The notes beneath the pieces are model-generated. The model worked only from the letters and a program-made list of their open reading frames with translations. It did not search any database and was not told the DNA's origin. Positions 12,150 to 22,799 of a stretch of DNA of 60,000 nt are shown here, piece after piece; position 1 is the first letter of the stretch, and every line of letters starts with the position of its first letter. Both the position numbers and the translations under genes were made by a program. Origin of the DNA: Membranipora membranacea. Its lineage: Eukaryota; Bryozoa; Gymnolaemata; Cheilostomatida; Membraniporidae. The stretch covers positions 12,650,001 to 12,710,000 of the forward strand of contig OU612072.1 of assembly GCA_914767715.1 (NCBI GenBank), written 5' to 3'.

Positions 12150-13217
12150 TCAAGTTTATGATACAAACTCTATATGTTTTATGAATGACAGCTCCTATAA
12201 AGAAAGCTCCTGTTAATAAACACAACAACATTCAATATTGGAAATTAGAATTTTAGAGTAGACTATTCTAATTCTTACCTGGGTTACGGATCAAGGAGAG
12301 CTTTTAACGGCTTTGTATACAGACTTAAATCGTCTTCTCGCTATTTCGATATTTTATTTTTGTTTGTGAGTTTGTATAAACTCAGCGTTCTAATTTATAT
12401 GTTAACAACTTCCTTGAATGACGAGAAAAGATCATCAGCTCATTTTGGTACCGAGCAGACTCATTGAACCAAACGGAAGAGGGAAGGTACCTTCCATTTT
12501 ATTTTTATCTCAACTTGACACCAATCCTATTGATGCTCAGTACAGCATGTCATTACGCTCGTGACTTCAGAATAGTTCTATAAACTTTCACAGTCATTAG
12601 TTGAGATTACATCAAAATTGTAATGTTGAGTCACCATGAAGATGGCGATGCTTCAGTTCCTATGATGAATTATCGGTACTGTAATTCACAGAAATATCAC
12701 TCTTCTGAGGTCATCACGCCTTTTTCGGGTAATTTAAGTAATGTTGGCTTAGTGAGTATCCAACGTCTCACTCTCAAGTTTCGAGTTCCATAGTTATGTC
12801 ATGACATGTGGTGTGATCTTATGTGGAAATGTATAATTACATTATTGTCATGGGCATTGCATCAAACCACCTTATGTCGTCATAAGACTTCCTCCGCAAC
12901 AAATAACAAATGATCATTCACACTCTATTTGGTGATCTCATTGCACTGCCATATTTGTTTCATATTATGATATCTAAAATTTTGATTTTCTCGCTATGAA
13001 GCATGCTACCTTTTATATTTTTTATTGCTGATAACTTTTGGTAACGGCTACCCAGTACAGTTTACGTAGTTGTCTGCTTTTTCCACAGGTGGAGGCAACT
13101 TTAAAAACAACATCGGTTAGTTGACCCTCTCAACAGGGAGTTAGGTTGGTTGTCCCACCCTCCCTGCTGGTAGGGATAGAAATCCTACGTCCAGTAGTTA
13201 TTTTGCTCCGTAATGTA

Positions 13218-13465
13218 GGGGGAGGTTGCATGAAGGAGAGGTATACACCCGAGGGTGCTGGGGGCTGGAACAATCAACAATGAAAGCTCCCCCAGTGGGA
13301 CTGGAACCCACAACTCCTGCGGCACTAATCGCCTGGCAGTGAATAGCAAGCGCGCTAACCGATTGCGCCATCTCACCATCCCCAAAAAAGAATGGGTTGA
13401 TTAGATAGCCCGCTATTCACTACTCGGAGTTGTGTTCTAAAGGGGGGAGGTTGCATGAAGGGAGA
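13218..13465 (-). mobile_element. tRNA-headed SINE (family 1) with ~22-bp target duplication
   Basis: The SINE body (about 13241-13442) reads on the minus strand. An A box TGGCGCAATCGG lies at 13370-13359 and a B box GGTTCCAGTCC at 13308-13298. The body is flanked by near-identical copies of GGGGAGGTTGCATGAAGG at 13219-13236 and in 13444-13461. The homologous unit at 35250-35274 (reverse) has this flank once, with no SINE. The overlapping open frame at 13185-13385 is an artefact of the SINE. A second copy is at 49133-49342. Confidence 0.8.
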
Positions 13466-13937
13466 TTAATCTATTTTATGATCCTGATCTAGGGATAACG
13501 CTTTATTGTAGTTTTTGTTTGAACCCCCAGAAAGATAACTCGCTGTTGTTAGGATTACTACGCTTGTAAGCCAGTACAAATGACCTTTCCTCCATATGCT
13601 TTTAGTCAGGAATACAGGAAAGAAATAATCATGTATTCTATCAAAGTTTGGTGTTGTTGAGTCTCAGGTTCCTAGTTTTTCACCGAAGGCGATTGCATAA
13701 CATTTGAATAGAAGGTAACTTGGCTAGACGATAGTTTGGCTGAGGACATGATGGACGCTTGGAGTGGGATACTGGATGTGTCAATCAACCAGGGCTGATG
13801 AATGACATGTAGGAACACCTGCTTGCTTCTGTCAACTAAGGCTCATTTTAGGTGCTTGTCAAAACTCTCACTATAAGTTCCTTTCCTGATCCCTCGAAAA
13901 GCTGACAGGTGAGGGACAGTCAGATCCTATTAGAGGC

Positions 13938-14045
13938 TAGTCTAAGTGCTCAGATAGTTTCAATGTGAGTAAGTGGCATTACATTATGAGTGGTTGATTA
14001 TGTAATGCCACTAACTCACATCGGAGAGTCGAGCACTTAGATTAG
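13938..14045. mobile_element. 108-bp foldback with 8-bp target duplication (hAT-like)
   Basis: A near-palindromic element with arms of about 45-50 bp (TAGTCTAAGTGCTC and ATGTGAGTAAGTGGCATTAC with their complements) around a short loop. The flanks are TTAGAGGC (13930-13937) and TTAGAGAC (14046-14053). The uninterrupted homologue on the opposite strand has GCCTCTAA once, at 34827-34834. An 8-bp duplication fits hAT. Confidence 0.8.
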
Positions 14046-14676
14046 TTAGAGACACATCTTGTAGAATCAAAACAACTCAACTAATTGATATGTCTGATAA
14101 TATAAAAAGCGAATGTTGTAAATAAAAAACTATTGTCTAGCTTGGCTAATTTTGATTCTAAGCATCTTTTGAAAGAATCATAATATTGAATGTCCCTCCA
14201 AGGCGAAGGAAACTGTGAACTTGGTCACCCTGATTTTTCAAAAGAAACTCAAGTTGTTTGAAAGCTTTTGAACTATGAGTTTAGCAATATTTTAAATTTG
14301 CTTGCGATTAGCTAAATTCTAGCATTTTTTTGCTGTATTTAGCTTTATTCATCCTTCGTAATCCTGCTAATGATTGTTACAATCAGATATCTTATGTAAC
14401 GGAGCCGCCGGGTAGACACATCAATCATGTTGATCTTCTTAAAATCAAGAGCGACAACATTACTCTCCCCTTTTGGTTAGGAACCCCAAAATACGAATTA
14501 ATTTTTGAGGTAGAGATTAAAATGAATAGCCAAAACCTTTGGAGAACTTAATTAAAGGGAGGTTTATGTGAGGTCTTATCGCTTTCTCTCCAATTTGACG
14601 CTCAGTTTGTAAGTCTGAATTTATAGCTCTAAATGTGGTAACTCTTTTTCTAAGCAGCTGACATGATATGTCGACA

Positions 14677-14995
14677 AGTCAGGAGTGGTTTGACGGTTAA
14701 GGGTATGGACTTGTGATCTTCAGATCCAATTTCGATTCCTGGCGCAATCTGTCATTTCTGCAGTGGCAAGCCATTCATCCTAACCAAGTCTGTTCGGATC
14801 AGGACCATAAATACAGGATGTCTACTGTGTGCTTGCATGCAGTATATAGATCCCCTTTGCCTTTTCGAAAAGAGAGTAGCTGGCAACAGCGGGCAAGGGT
14901 ATAGGGTCACGACCTCACACAAGCCACTAGCGCTTAAGGGGGCCCGCTAAATAGGGCGGCTAAGTGTAAATAAGGAAAAAAACAAAAAAATTAAA
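14677..14995 (+). mobile_element. tRNA-headed SINE (family 2), full-length candidate
   Basis: An A-box-like TGGTTTGACGG at 14686-14696 and a B-box-like ATTTCGATTCC at 14729-14739 head a segment. It ends in a conserved tail (AGTAGCTGGC...GGGTATAGGGT...) and an A-rich stretch near 14975-14995. The tail alone recurs at 20121-20239 and, in part, at 52886-52972. Those copies share a GTCAAATAAGACCTAGTGTA block that is diverged here. Confidence 0.6.
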
Positions 14996-14999
14996 GGAA

Positions 15000-16160
15000 C
15001 GCCTCTTTCCTCTCCTCAAACCTTTTCTCCAGCCTAAATCCATTGCTTTCTGCTCTTGTTATTGATCATGGTTCAGCTTACAACCAGATACAAACTTAAC
15101 TGCCTGACGTTCTAGACTATTCAGAGGGCTTGCACATTGTTTGCTTTGCGGGTGACTGTATTGAACCCTCTCACTGCGAAGCAGTATACAAAATACCTTT
15201 TTTTATTGCTGCAATTCATATGACCATTGTTCTCGACTAAATGTCTGTACCAGTAAACTAACAAATAAATCAAAGGTGTTGTGGCAGACAGTTGATGTGA
15301 TTTTGTTTTTTTAATGATCCTAAAAATTGCTGGCGCTTAGTCACACCATTTCTTTAGAGTATTGACTTGAGGGACAGATGTTTGTGAACAGCAATAGATT
15401 ATCAAATACAGGATATTAAATTCTCAGATTCACAAATTCAGCCAAACTTGTCGCCTTCCTAGGTGATTGACAATCACTATCGGAAACGATTGATTTATGA
15501 TAGGCAAAAATATGATCAAGCAGTGTATGAATAGTTTTCCCAGGTGTTTTCCATTAATTAATGCTCCTCACTGGCGGAATGTTAACTTAAACCTTGGAAT
15601 AATAAACGATTTGCAACCACAGACTTTGACAGTGCGCAAGTGATCAAAAGAAACCGTATGATCTATCATTCTGTTCACTTTATATGGTTTCTTGCCAGAT
15701 TTTAAATATTAAGAACAGAAGAATTTTTAACACACGTCTTCAAACACCATGGTAATGTCATGTGAAAATTGTCTCTATCCCTCAATATGCATCTTTGTCC
15801 TGTAATTTAACTTTTTGAGGTGTATGGGAAAAAGTAGGAAGAATTAGTAACAGTCTGTGTGTGGTGTGGGAACTTTGCCAAATTTAGCCGTTAAGAAGAA
15901 TAAATCTATTAATATCTAGCTTGAGTATCTAAACTCTTCCGATCAGGTGGGGGCGTAAGTGGGTACCACAAACATTTTCAAAACAGACAGGCACTCTAGC
16001 TGATTTGTGTGGACCCTCTTGCAACACAAATAAGATATCCTTACCGAACCCGTTCTTTATCATTAGTTAAGTGAAAGACTGTTGGACACCAAGCAAATAT
16101 GCAAATTAATCTTTCATGGTAACCAAATATATCCTAAGCACGTTTCATAAGAAATATCCA
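15000..16160. other. No gene recognised
   Basis: I see no exon with credible coding content, splice context or homology, and no clear repeat structure. Confidence 0.4.
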
Positions 16161-16163
16161 TTG

Positions 16164-16384
16164 ATGACAAAACAGAGGGTGGGCTGCCCCTAAAGAGGGA
16201 CGCAAGTTGCCCGAAATCCTCGTACTTAGAGTGTGATACATCATAGAAAACTGGAATGCATCCTAGAGATGAGGGCATAGAGGACCTCTCAATCATGGGT
16301 GTGCAGCAAACTGCCAAAAACTGAAGCAGGCACTAATCGGCCATCGGCAGTGGCACTTCGATCTTAGCCAAGAGGCTAAGAAGC
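16164..16384 (-). mobile_element. SINE-like element with U2 snRNA-derived 5' head, copy 1
   Basis: Read on the minus strand from 16384, the sequence opens GCTTCTTAGCC-TCTTGGCTAAGATC. This matches the highly conserved 5' end of U2 snRNA (GCTTCTCGGCCTTTTGGC then TAAGATCAAGTG) with few changes. After about 30 bases the similarity to U2 stops and an unrelated ~190-bp body follows. Head and body together recur at 48575-48794. A U2 gene or plain U2 pseudogene would continue through the branch-site-recognition region (GTAGTATCTG...), which is absent. The A-rich tail and target duplications usual for SINEs are not obvious. Confidence 0.65.
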
Positions 16385-16951
16385 CAAAGGGCATCGACCA
16401 AATACATGTACAATAAGCGTACTGGCAGCTGAAAATTTCCCGATTATAACTGGAGTTGCGCCGGTCAAAAAAGTCCGCAATCAGTATTTGCGGTAAAGTT
16501 TATGGAGTGTTCGCAAAGTATGGGACGTTTTCCACTCCAAGACATTGGAGCGCCTAAGCCTTCCAGTCTCTGTAAAACATCAACCTCCTTTGTTCACTAG
16601 CTTTTGAGCACCCAAGAGTATCAACTCCATGCATTGGGGAGTAATAATGGAAGGGATATTTGTTGTTGAGTTGCGTATAAAATGTGGCCTTATATTTTTC
16701 ACCTCCACCTGGGCTATGCTGGATCTTAATTCTTAATATGATGCACCGCAAAGACGCAGACAACAAATGCAGACAAGACTCAGTCATACAGTCCTTTTTG
16801 ATGTATTAGATTATCCAAGAAGGCTAAGACAACTGACAAGCGTCAGCTTAGTTTGATGTTGGCTTGGCTCTTGTCGCCCTTACCTCCGGACGGATGTACT
16901 TTACTGGATCGTGTAACATCAGGTGGCAAAGTGCATAAGCCGGCAACCAAC

Positions 16952-17031
16952 AGGTGCTTGTTCTTAAACATTACACCTGACAAAGGAGGAAAGGTGCTTG
17001 TTCTTAAACATGACACCTGACAAGGGAGGAA
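16952..17031 (+). repeat. Two tandem 40-bp units
   Basis: AGGTGCTTGTTCTTAAACAT plus 20 more bases is repeated directly at 16952-16991 and 16992-17031 with two differences. The open minus frame across it (16843-17106) carries the corresponding peptide repeat but shows no other sign of coding. Confidence 0.85.
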
Positions 17032-17112
17032 ATTAACATAAAAGAAGACTGTCAGATGTCCGACCGAACTGGATGATCTGAGGAAGCAAAAAGAGAAGAG
17101 TTGCATCCAAAT

Positions 17113-17505
17113 CTAGTTCACTAAATCTATAGTCAATTTATACATTATATAATATGTTGTTATATTATTTCTATATACTATATAATTTAAATTTATATAT
17201 ATATATATATAAGTTTTATTATATATATATATATATATATTACATTTAATAATATTATATGTAATTTCTTGATTCTTGGACAAACGTGCAAAATTCTCTA
17301 TATATGCGATAGCATTACAAAGAAGAATGAAGTCTGTAGATTCAACTGCCGCCGTGGAGACCAAACCTCCGGTCTTATCTCCGTGGAAATGTGATGGAGT
17401 TGGAATGGATTTCTCCTCTATTTCATCCAGCACATGATCGTAGTTCATTGCTGAGCTCAGTCCCGTAATAGTATCCTTATGACCAACCAACTCACTGGCT
17501 ACCAT
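17113..17505 (-). CDS. Possible coding exon, unrecognised
   Basis: A minus-strand frame starts with ATG at 17505. Its first ~85 codons are compositionally normal protein sequence (MVASELVGHKDTITG..., then STDFILLCNAIAYIENFA). After that it runs into an AT dinucleotide repeat (17193-17243) translated as IYIYI, so the true exon must end before about 17250. I see no domain I would name. Flanking exons were not found. Confidence 0.3.
   Translation of the reverse strand: MVASELVGHKDTITGLSSAMNYDHVLDEIEEKSIPTPSHFHGDKTGGLVSTAAVESTDFILLCNAIAYIENFARLSKNQEITYNIIKCNIYIYIYNKTYIYIYINLNYIVYRNNITTYYIMYKLTIDLVN
17193..17243. repeat. AT dinucleotide microsatellite
   Basis: Two runs of TA repeats (about 17193-17211 and 17220-17240) are separated by AGTTTTATT. 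Confidence 0.95.
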
Positions 17506-17509
17506 AGTT

Positions 17510-20120
17510 ATGGAGCCCTCTATTAGGCAAGCTCACCAGCAGTGAGTTTGGTAACCAAAAACCATAAAACTCATAATCAGGTGTGAGGTACAACCATGAT
17601 TAGTACCCCCTCTCTCCTCACACATAATACCTCGCTAAGATTTGTGATGTAAAAAAGGGAGGATATCCTTTAACCATGTTCCTTTTGAGGTTGTAAACAG
17701 ATTACGTAGATTAAACGCTAATCTGGTGATCCAGACTGATAACGTAACGATGAGCGGATAACTCACTTTTGAATTTAAAGCTGGCTGGAATTATATTCCA
17801 TCTGCAGTGTTGACACGACAGCTGTAGAAATATGTAAGATGCTAGTCTATGTTCTCCACGAGATGGGTATGGCAAGAAGGGAGAGGGCACACCTTTTCTA
17901 TTTGCCTACAGTGTGGAAAGAGCAATGCCAATACAAAACATCTTGATTGAAATTCAATTTCAACTCCCGTTTGTATAAACAGATCAGCCCAACTTGCACA
18001 AACCCCGTGGGGGGAGGGGGGCTGTCAGGCGGGGGAAGTGTGGGAGACTCAGACTAGCACTTACCATGTGCCTGTAAAGAGAATGGTGCTTTCTGTTTTT
18101 AGAGGTTTCAAATCATTTACATAATTGTTGATATCAAATATGGTTGAATATGAATTCATTGGGATGAAGGAACAATGTGAAAAAAAAACACTTCTGCACT
18201 GTAGTTAATATTAGTGTTCCCACCATCTGCCGAATTAATACTAATAAAAGAACGCCGATTGGAAATTTGGCGCCTGCACTCCTTAATATTTTGGTTTTCT
18301 TAAAATTAAAGTTGAGCAGCTTTGTCTCTTTATACAGTAAGCGTATTAGCTCAGTGTAATGGATCATTGTTTGAAAGTGAAATCCATTTTGCAATAAATT
18401 AAGATGTAAATTTAGAATTGGTGTCGCACCTCAATAACACCATGGATATCCGCGTACTTACAAAAAGTACCTAATGACTCAGAAAGACCCAACATAATAA
18501 ATTAGCTCAGCTGAGAAACACCAGAAAATCACTAATTGTCCATGTAGTAGTTCCTTCAGTGGTTTTAATATGTCTAAAAGTTTAAAGTGCCTATCTGTTT
18601 ATTCCGAGCCGGCACTATTTTGGATCATCGATTCTCCGATCATGCTAACCCCCTGCAACAGTAAATACACGATATACACAAATCAAAAAATATAAGTTGT
18701 AATCTAAAGGATAAAATCCTCCTGACCCATGGGAAATTTGGCAAATCTAAACATTCTTTAAAATCTAAATATATCGTTACAACACAAGCAGATCACCTAG
18801 TTTTTTGTGTCGCCGCTCCCCCTGCTTCTGAAATTGTGGGTGTAGTACCACAAGACTACATCTAGCTACGCTAAAGATTTCATATCACAAACTGCACAGA
18901 GCTACAGTTAGACAGTAGCTGTAAAGAAGATTAAAATTGACAGGCATAGTGAAGTGCCTGACAGGCATAGTGAGGTGCCTGACAGGTGGGGGAAAAGGTG
19001 TCAAACAGCTGAACCTAAAACTAAGATTGATTGTCATAATATAGATCACTTTTTACCTCTTTAACTGACCATAGTAATTGGCCTTTTTGGCTCCCTATAA
19101 TTCCGATATCTAATTAAACCTAATAACCATGGGTCAACAATCTCCAAAACACATTACAAATTTCATATCAATTAATAATGTGGTACAAACAAGAACCGAT
19201 TAGGAAATTGACCTGCAAGGAGTTCATTGTGTAAAGACGACTACCAGCATGTAACGTTATGTTTAAAGAGACATGATCATGAATAAAATTTCTAGTCAAA
19301 CTGCAACCACAGGTCATTTTAATAAGTTTATACTTAAATTATTCTATTTTGACATTTTGATGAAAGTTAAATGAACTTCCAGCACATGTGGAGGATATTA
19401 TGATAATTTACATAACTGGAAACTTGTTCCTGGAGTTTTGAATGAAATGGATATCCTAAAGAGATTATCTGTGCAGGGACCAGCATCACCATACAGTTGG
19501 ATGGACGTTTGCCAATATGTTGACTCTTATTCCCATCTCAGATCCTGACATATTGGCTAGCTGGACCTTACAATCTAAAATTTGCAGGTACCAGCACAAA
19601 CCACCCAGATACAGCAATTGGATTGACGCTGGAAAATGAGTCGATGTCGATTTCAATTCAATACCCAAGACATAGGCTAGATTGATGCTACAATGTTAAG
19701 TGTGTTATGCTTGTCAGGGCCTAAATCTTTTAATAGTGTTTCCGAACAAAGACCGAGATGAAATGCCTCTGCAATATTGTTGTTTTCTGCACTTAGCATC
19801 CAAGGATCCGTTAAGTACCTAGCCCCCCCCTCCCGCCTGCTGACAGGTATAAATCTGCAGTGACACTGCCTATTAAATCTGTGATTGTTGTTGTTGTTGT
19901 CTTTGATGGGCAATTCCACTGTTGTACCAGGGTTGAGAACAAAAATATTGATTTTTCAACATCAAGGTAAGAATAAAACCTTTCTTTCCCTCTTTTGTTC
20001 TCGGCCAATCCCAAATGATTTGAGAAATAATGTTCAATCTGCTGTTTGTTGGTTTATTCGCTGTTTTTTTTTAAGCCGTCACACAGTATGAAGCTCCTCC
20101 TCTGGTTTTTCATAGATAAG
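17510..20120. other. No gene recognised
   Basis: AT-rich sequence with scattered short open frames on both strands, none with homology or splice support. It contains a direct repeat of GACAGGCATAGTGARGTGCCT (two units at 18939-18980 plus a partial third). Confidence 0.4.
18939..18985 (+). repeat. 21-bp tandem repeat, 2.3 units
   Basis: GACAGGCATAGTGAAGTGCCT is followed at once by the same unit with one change and then GACAGG. Confidence 0.85.
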
Positions 20121-20239
20121 GAATAGCTGGCTATGGCGGGCGAGGGTATAGGGTATCTACCCAACACAAGTCATAGGCCAAGCCAAAGGCCAAGCGAAAG
20201 GCCGTCAAATAAGACCTAGTGTACAAGAAAAAAAAAACT
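20121..20239 (+). mobile_element. 5'-truncated SINE, family 2
   Basis: Matches the tail of the element at 14677-14995 (AATAGCTGGC...GGGTATAGGGT) and ends in GTCAAATAAGACCTAGTGTA followed by a run of A. The tRNA head is missing, as expected for truncated insertion. Confidence 0.6.
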
Positions 20240-20394
20240 CGTTTAGGCCTAATGGTTAGAGTTTTTCGCCGCCATTCTGTGTTAGGATAACACAATTAAC
20301 CCTATTTAACCTCTTTATTTTCACTATACCTCCACAAATAACTTTGTTTATGACTGGAAATCTGAATCTGTACAGGAGTATGTGGACTCTAAGC

Positions 20395-21052
20395 AGGTTA
20401 CATTCATTCTTAGAGACATAGTTCATCCTAATTTTAGGTTGAAAATAATATTTGATGAGCCCAAAATGGCTTTTTACATCACGTCATAATGCGTGTTGTT
20501 TTTTAACTTTGATGATATAATGCTATATTTTAAGCAACAATTTGAGACAGTTCGAATAAAAAAGGGTCGAATTTTTTGCTTTTTTCCACTATATTGCTGT
20601 TTAAATGACCCACACCACAGATTTCAGCAGTATATCAAATGTATCAATATCAGCATAGACCATCAAAGGTAGATACGTTTTGCGCCATTTATCAATAACA
20701 TCAAACATGCTGTCAAAAGGTTCAGCACTAAGGACAGACAAATTTATTTTGAAAATTCTCACATACGAAGCCCCTTTGATTAAGCATGATACAAACAGGA
20801 AATGCCAACAGCCGGAATATGGCACTATGTCTTCCTCGAATTATACCACACAGAATGCCCAAAACAGCCAATTTAAGGGGCTTTTCAAGCCATCCACTTT
20901 GCTAAAAACAGCCTTTTCGGCCTCATTTCTCCGATAAAATGACGCAACGTAATCCAATCACTTTTTGATGAGCTATTAGCGATCAGTAGCTCAGCAGCTT
21001 TCCATCAGTATATAAAATGTCCTAATCGGTCAACGCTGGTATCATAACCTTA
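20395..21052. mobile_element. Foldback element, truncated copy with coding-like core
   Basis: Related to the complete element at 30709-31693. It keeps the complete right arm, ending CAACGCTGGTATCATAACC near 21050. Only the inner part of the left arm is present, from GGTTACATTCATTCTTAG at about 20397. The core (about 20560-20830) is inverted relative to the other copy. On the minus strand it holds a 74-codon frame (20601-20825) with an IKGASYVRIFK segment, conserved in the other copy although its frame is broken there. Direct repeats containing TTTATGACTGGA lie outside both ends (20350 and 21143). Confidence 0.6.
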
Positions 21053-21730
21053 AGTGACCACAACTGGTCAGTCTTGTTGTCTGAATTATCCCATCATTCT
21101 GTATCAGGATAGAAAAAACCCTCTATAACCTCTTATCTTATGTTTATGACTGGATTTTACCAGTTAACCTGCTGATATGTTGAGTAAGAAAATATCTATA
21201 TTTGTGGAGAAAAATGTTTCACACTTTGGCCTACTCAATAAACGACTAAATGACTAAAGTTCTGATTCAGTCATGAGGTCATTGTAATTTTGTGTGAAAT
21301 TTAGTCTAAGCCCCAAAACTTTTGTCCCCCTCCCGATGTCCCGATGGCCCCCTGGCTATGGGAAATCTTGTTTGGGGTACCTGTACGGTTATGTTAATCC
21401 TTAGGCTCCAATTCATATGATGCTGAATCTTGATTGTAAATTTGAGATGAGATATGGTAATTCAGAAACCCAAGGACAAAAATCAGTGTCAAAGTAATAA
21501 AAACATCCTTGACAGTCAGAATAAAATGCTTTCATCTCAAGCACCCAAATTTTGTCCCATTGTGAAAAAAGCCAAATTGCGTATGAAGGTATAAATTTGA
21601 AATCCAGATGATGATCTTAGTTCTTGCTATTGGGTTTATCCTTTGGATGATTTTTACACCAAGACTGTCCGCAAACCATGCAGGCTTCTAATTAAAACAA
21701 ATGACCTCAGTACCATTTGGTTGACTAAAA

Positions 21731-21772
21731 TACTATCACAGAATAAGGATGTATCATCAATCTGTGATAGTA
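21731..21772. other. Isolated hairpin, 12-bp perfect stem
   Basis: TACTATCACAGA (21731-21742) is the exact complement of TCTGTGATAGTA (21761-21772) with an 18-base loop. No associated gene or target duplication was identified. Confidence 0.6.
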
Positions 21773-22404
21773 TGTATAAAGTGAGCTTGATAAGCTTTGG
21801 TCATAGGTACGGTACAAATTAAGTAAACCTGATAAAATGACCTGACCTGTACCTGAGTAAACCAAGGCAGAGGTCAGCATGGTGTACGATTTCACCACAA
21901 ACCACTCAAGATCTATCTCCGGCCTGGTGATAAAGGTGGTATAAGCTTGTTAGACTAGTATAGTAGTAAGATGTTTACACCTAGAGAGCACTTGTTTTTG
22001 AAGGTAACGACATCTCCCATTGACAAGATCAAAAAAAAACCTGCCAGACTGTTCCCACAGCCAGTTTGAATGGCATCCAGATGATTCCAAACAGCTGGGT
22101 GGCGATAAATTTACAGGAAACAGATGTTGATATTTGTGACATAAAACTCTAACTCTTGTTCAAAAACAATTAAGATTCAATCTCTTTCTTGTCATGTCCT
22201 TAATTTTAATCAGCACAGCAAGCTGTCTGCTTTTCTTCGATTAATCAGATCCAACCAAAGTAAATTGATCATCGCATTACAATCACCAATCTTTAATTTC
22301 TTCGTAAACAAACAAGGCGCTTCGCTACCTGGTCATCCAATCAAAACTCATGCTGTTGCGAAGATAATGGGCTAAACGGCAAGCATCTAATAGTTTAGCA
22401 GACT

Positions 22405-22420
22405 GGTTGCCATGGCAACC
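22405..22420. promoter_or_regulatory. Perfect RFX-type X-box palindrome
   Basis: GGTTGCCATGGCAACC is a 16-bp perfect palindrome matching the consensus of RFX transcription factors (two RGYAAC half-sites with minimal spacing). It lies just upstream of the putative first exon of the GPCR gene. RFX factors commonly drive ciliary and sensory genes in animals. That this site works here is inference. Confidence 0.55.
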
Positions 22421-22775
22421 CAATTTTAATGAGCCATGTTTGCGTTCTGTGATGATAGATTATGTTGCGAGTATCGTAGTGATGGTATTATTGTTTGCAA
22501 TGCAGCATTCAAACTCCAGACATTGTGCAGCAAAGAAGTTCAGATTTTCTCGAGCAGAATAGCCAGAGGGAGAAAGACTTTAGCATATCAACCCGAAAGA
22601 GAAACGATTAACAAACTCACTCAGAGAAGCTGTGCTATCCGCTCGGACTACTTCAAAACAAGTGACATATACTCTCACATACTGCATTGCAGAAAACATA
22701 AGCTTGATCGGCATTGGATTTTCACAGAGCCATGGAATTCTAGTATAAAGGGAGCTGTATTGAACGACATCAAAG
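22421..22775 (+). other. Putative 5' (mostly untranslated) exon of the GPCR gene
   Basis: A segment right after the RFX palindrome ends at a good donor (AAAG|GTGAGT at 22775/22776). The next strong acceptor on this strand that leads into a coding exon is 27863/27864, before the GPCR start. If joined, an upstream frame opening at 22436 would stop about 10 codons into the second exon, before the receptor ATG. The receptor would then have a long leader with a ~120-codon upstream frame, or transcription starts within this exon. The link between the exons is inference. Confidence 0.35.
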
Positions 22776-22799
22776 GTGAGTTTCTAAATTTAAATGTCT

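Larger units (their letters stand above)
10400..14130 (-). repeat. Segmental repeat unit A2 (minus orientation)
   Basis: The most complete minus-strand copy of the repeated unit, containing the signal exon at 11090-11215. It aligns in reverse with 31790-34780 and 34740-37500. Examples are the TGATATATATGATCATCTCAA exon core, the CCCATATTACTTAAATTACCC block (inverted at 12725-12755) and the AATTAGAATGCTGAGTTTATA block (inverted at 12370-12400). Insertions private to this copy are the MITE at 11783, the SINE at 13218 and the foldback at 13938. Confidence 0.6.

Noticed and set aside
16355-16384. Functional U2 snRNA gene
   Set aside because: Similarity covers only the first ~30 nt; the branch-site-recognition and Sm-site regions are absent.
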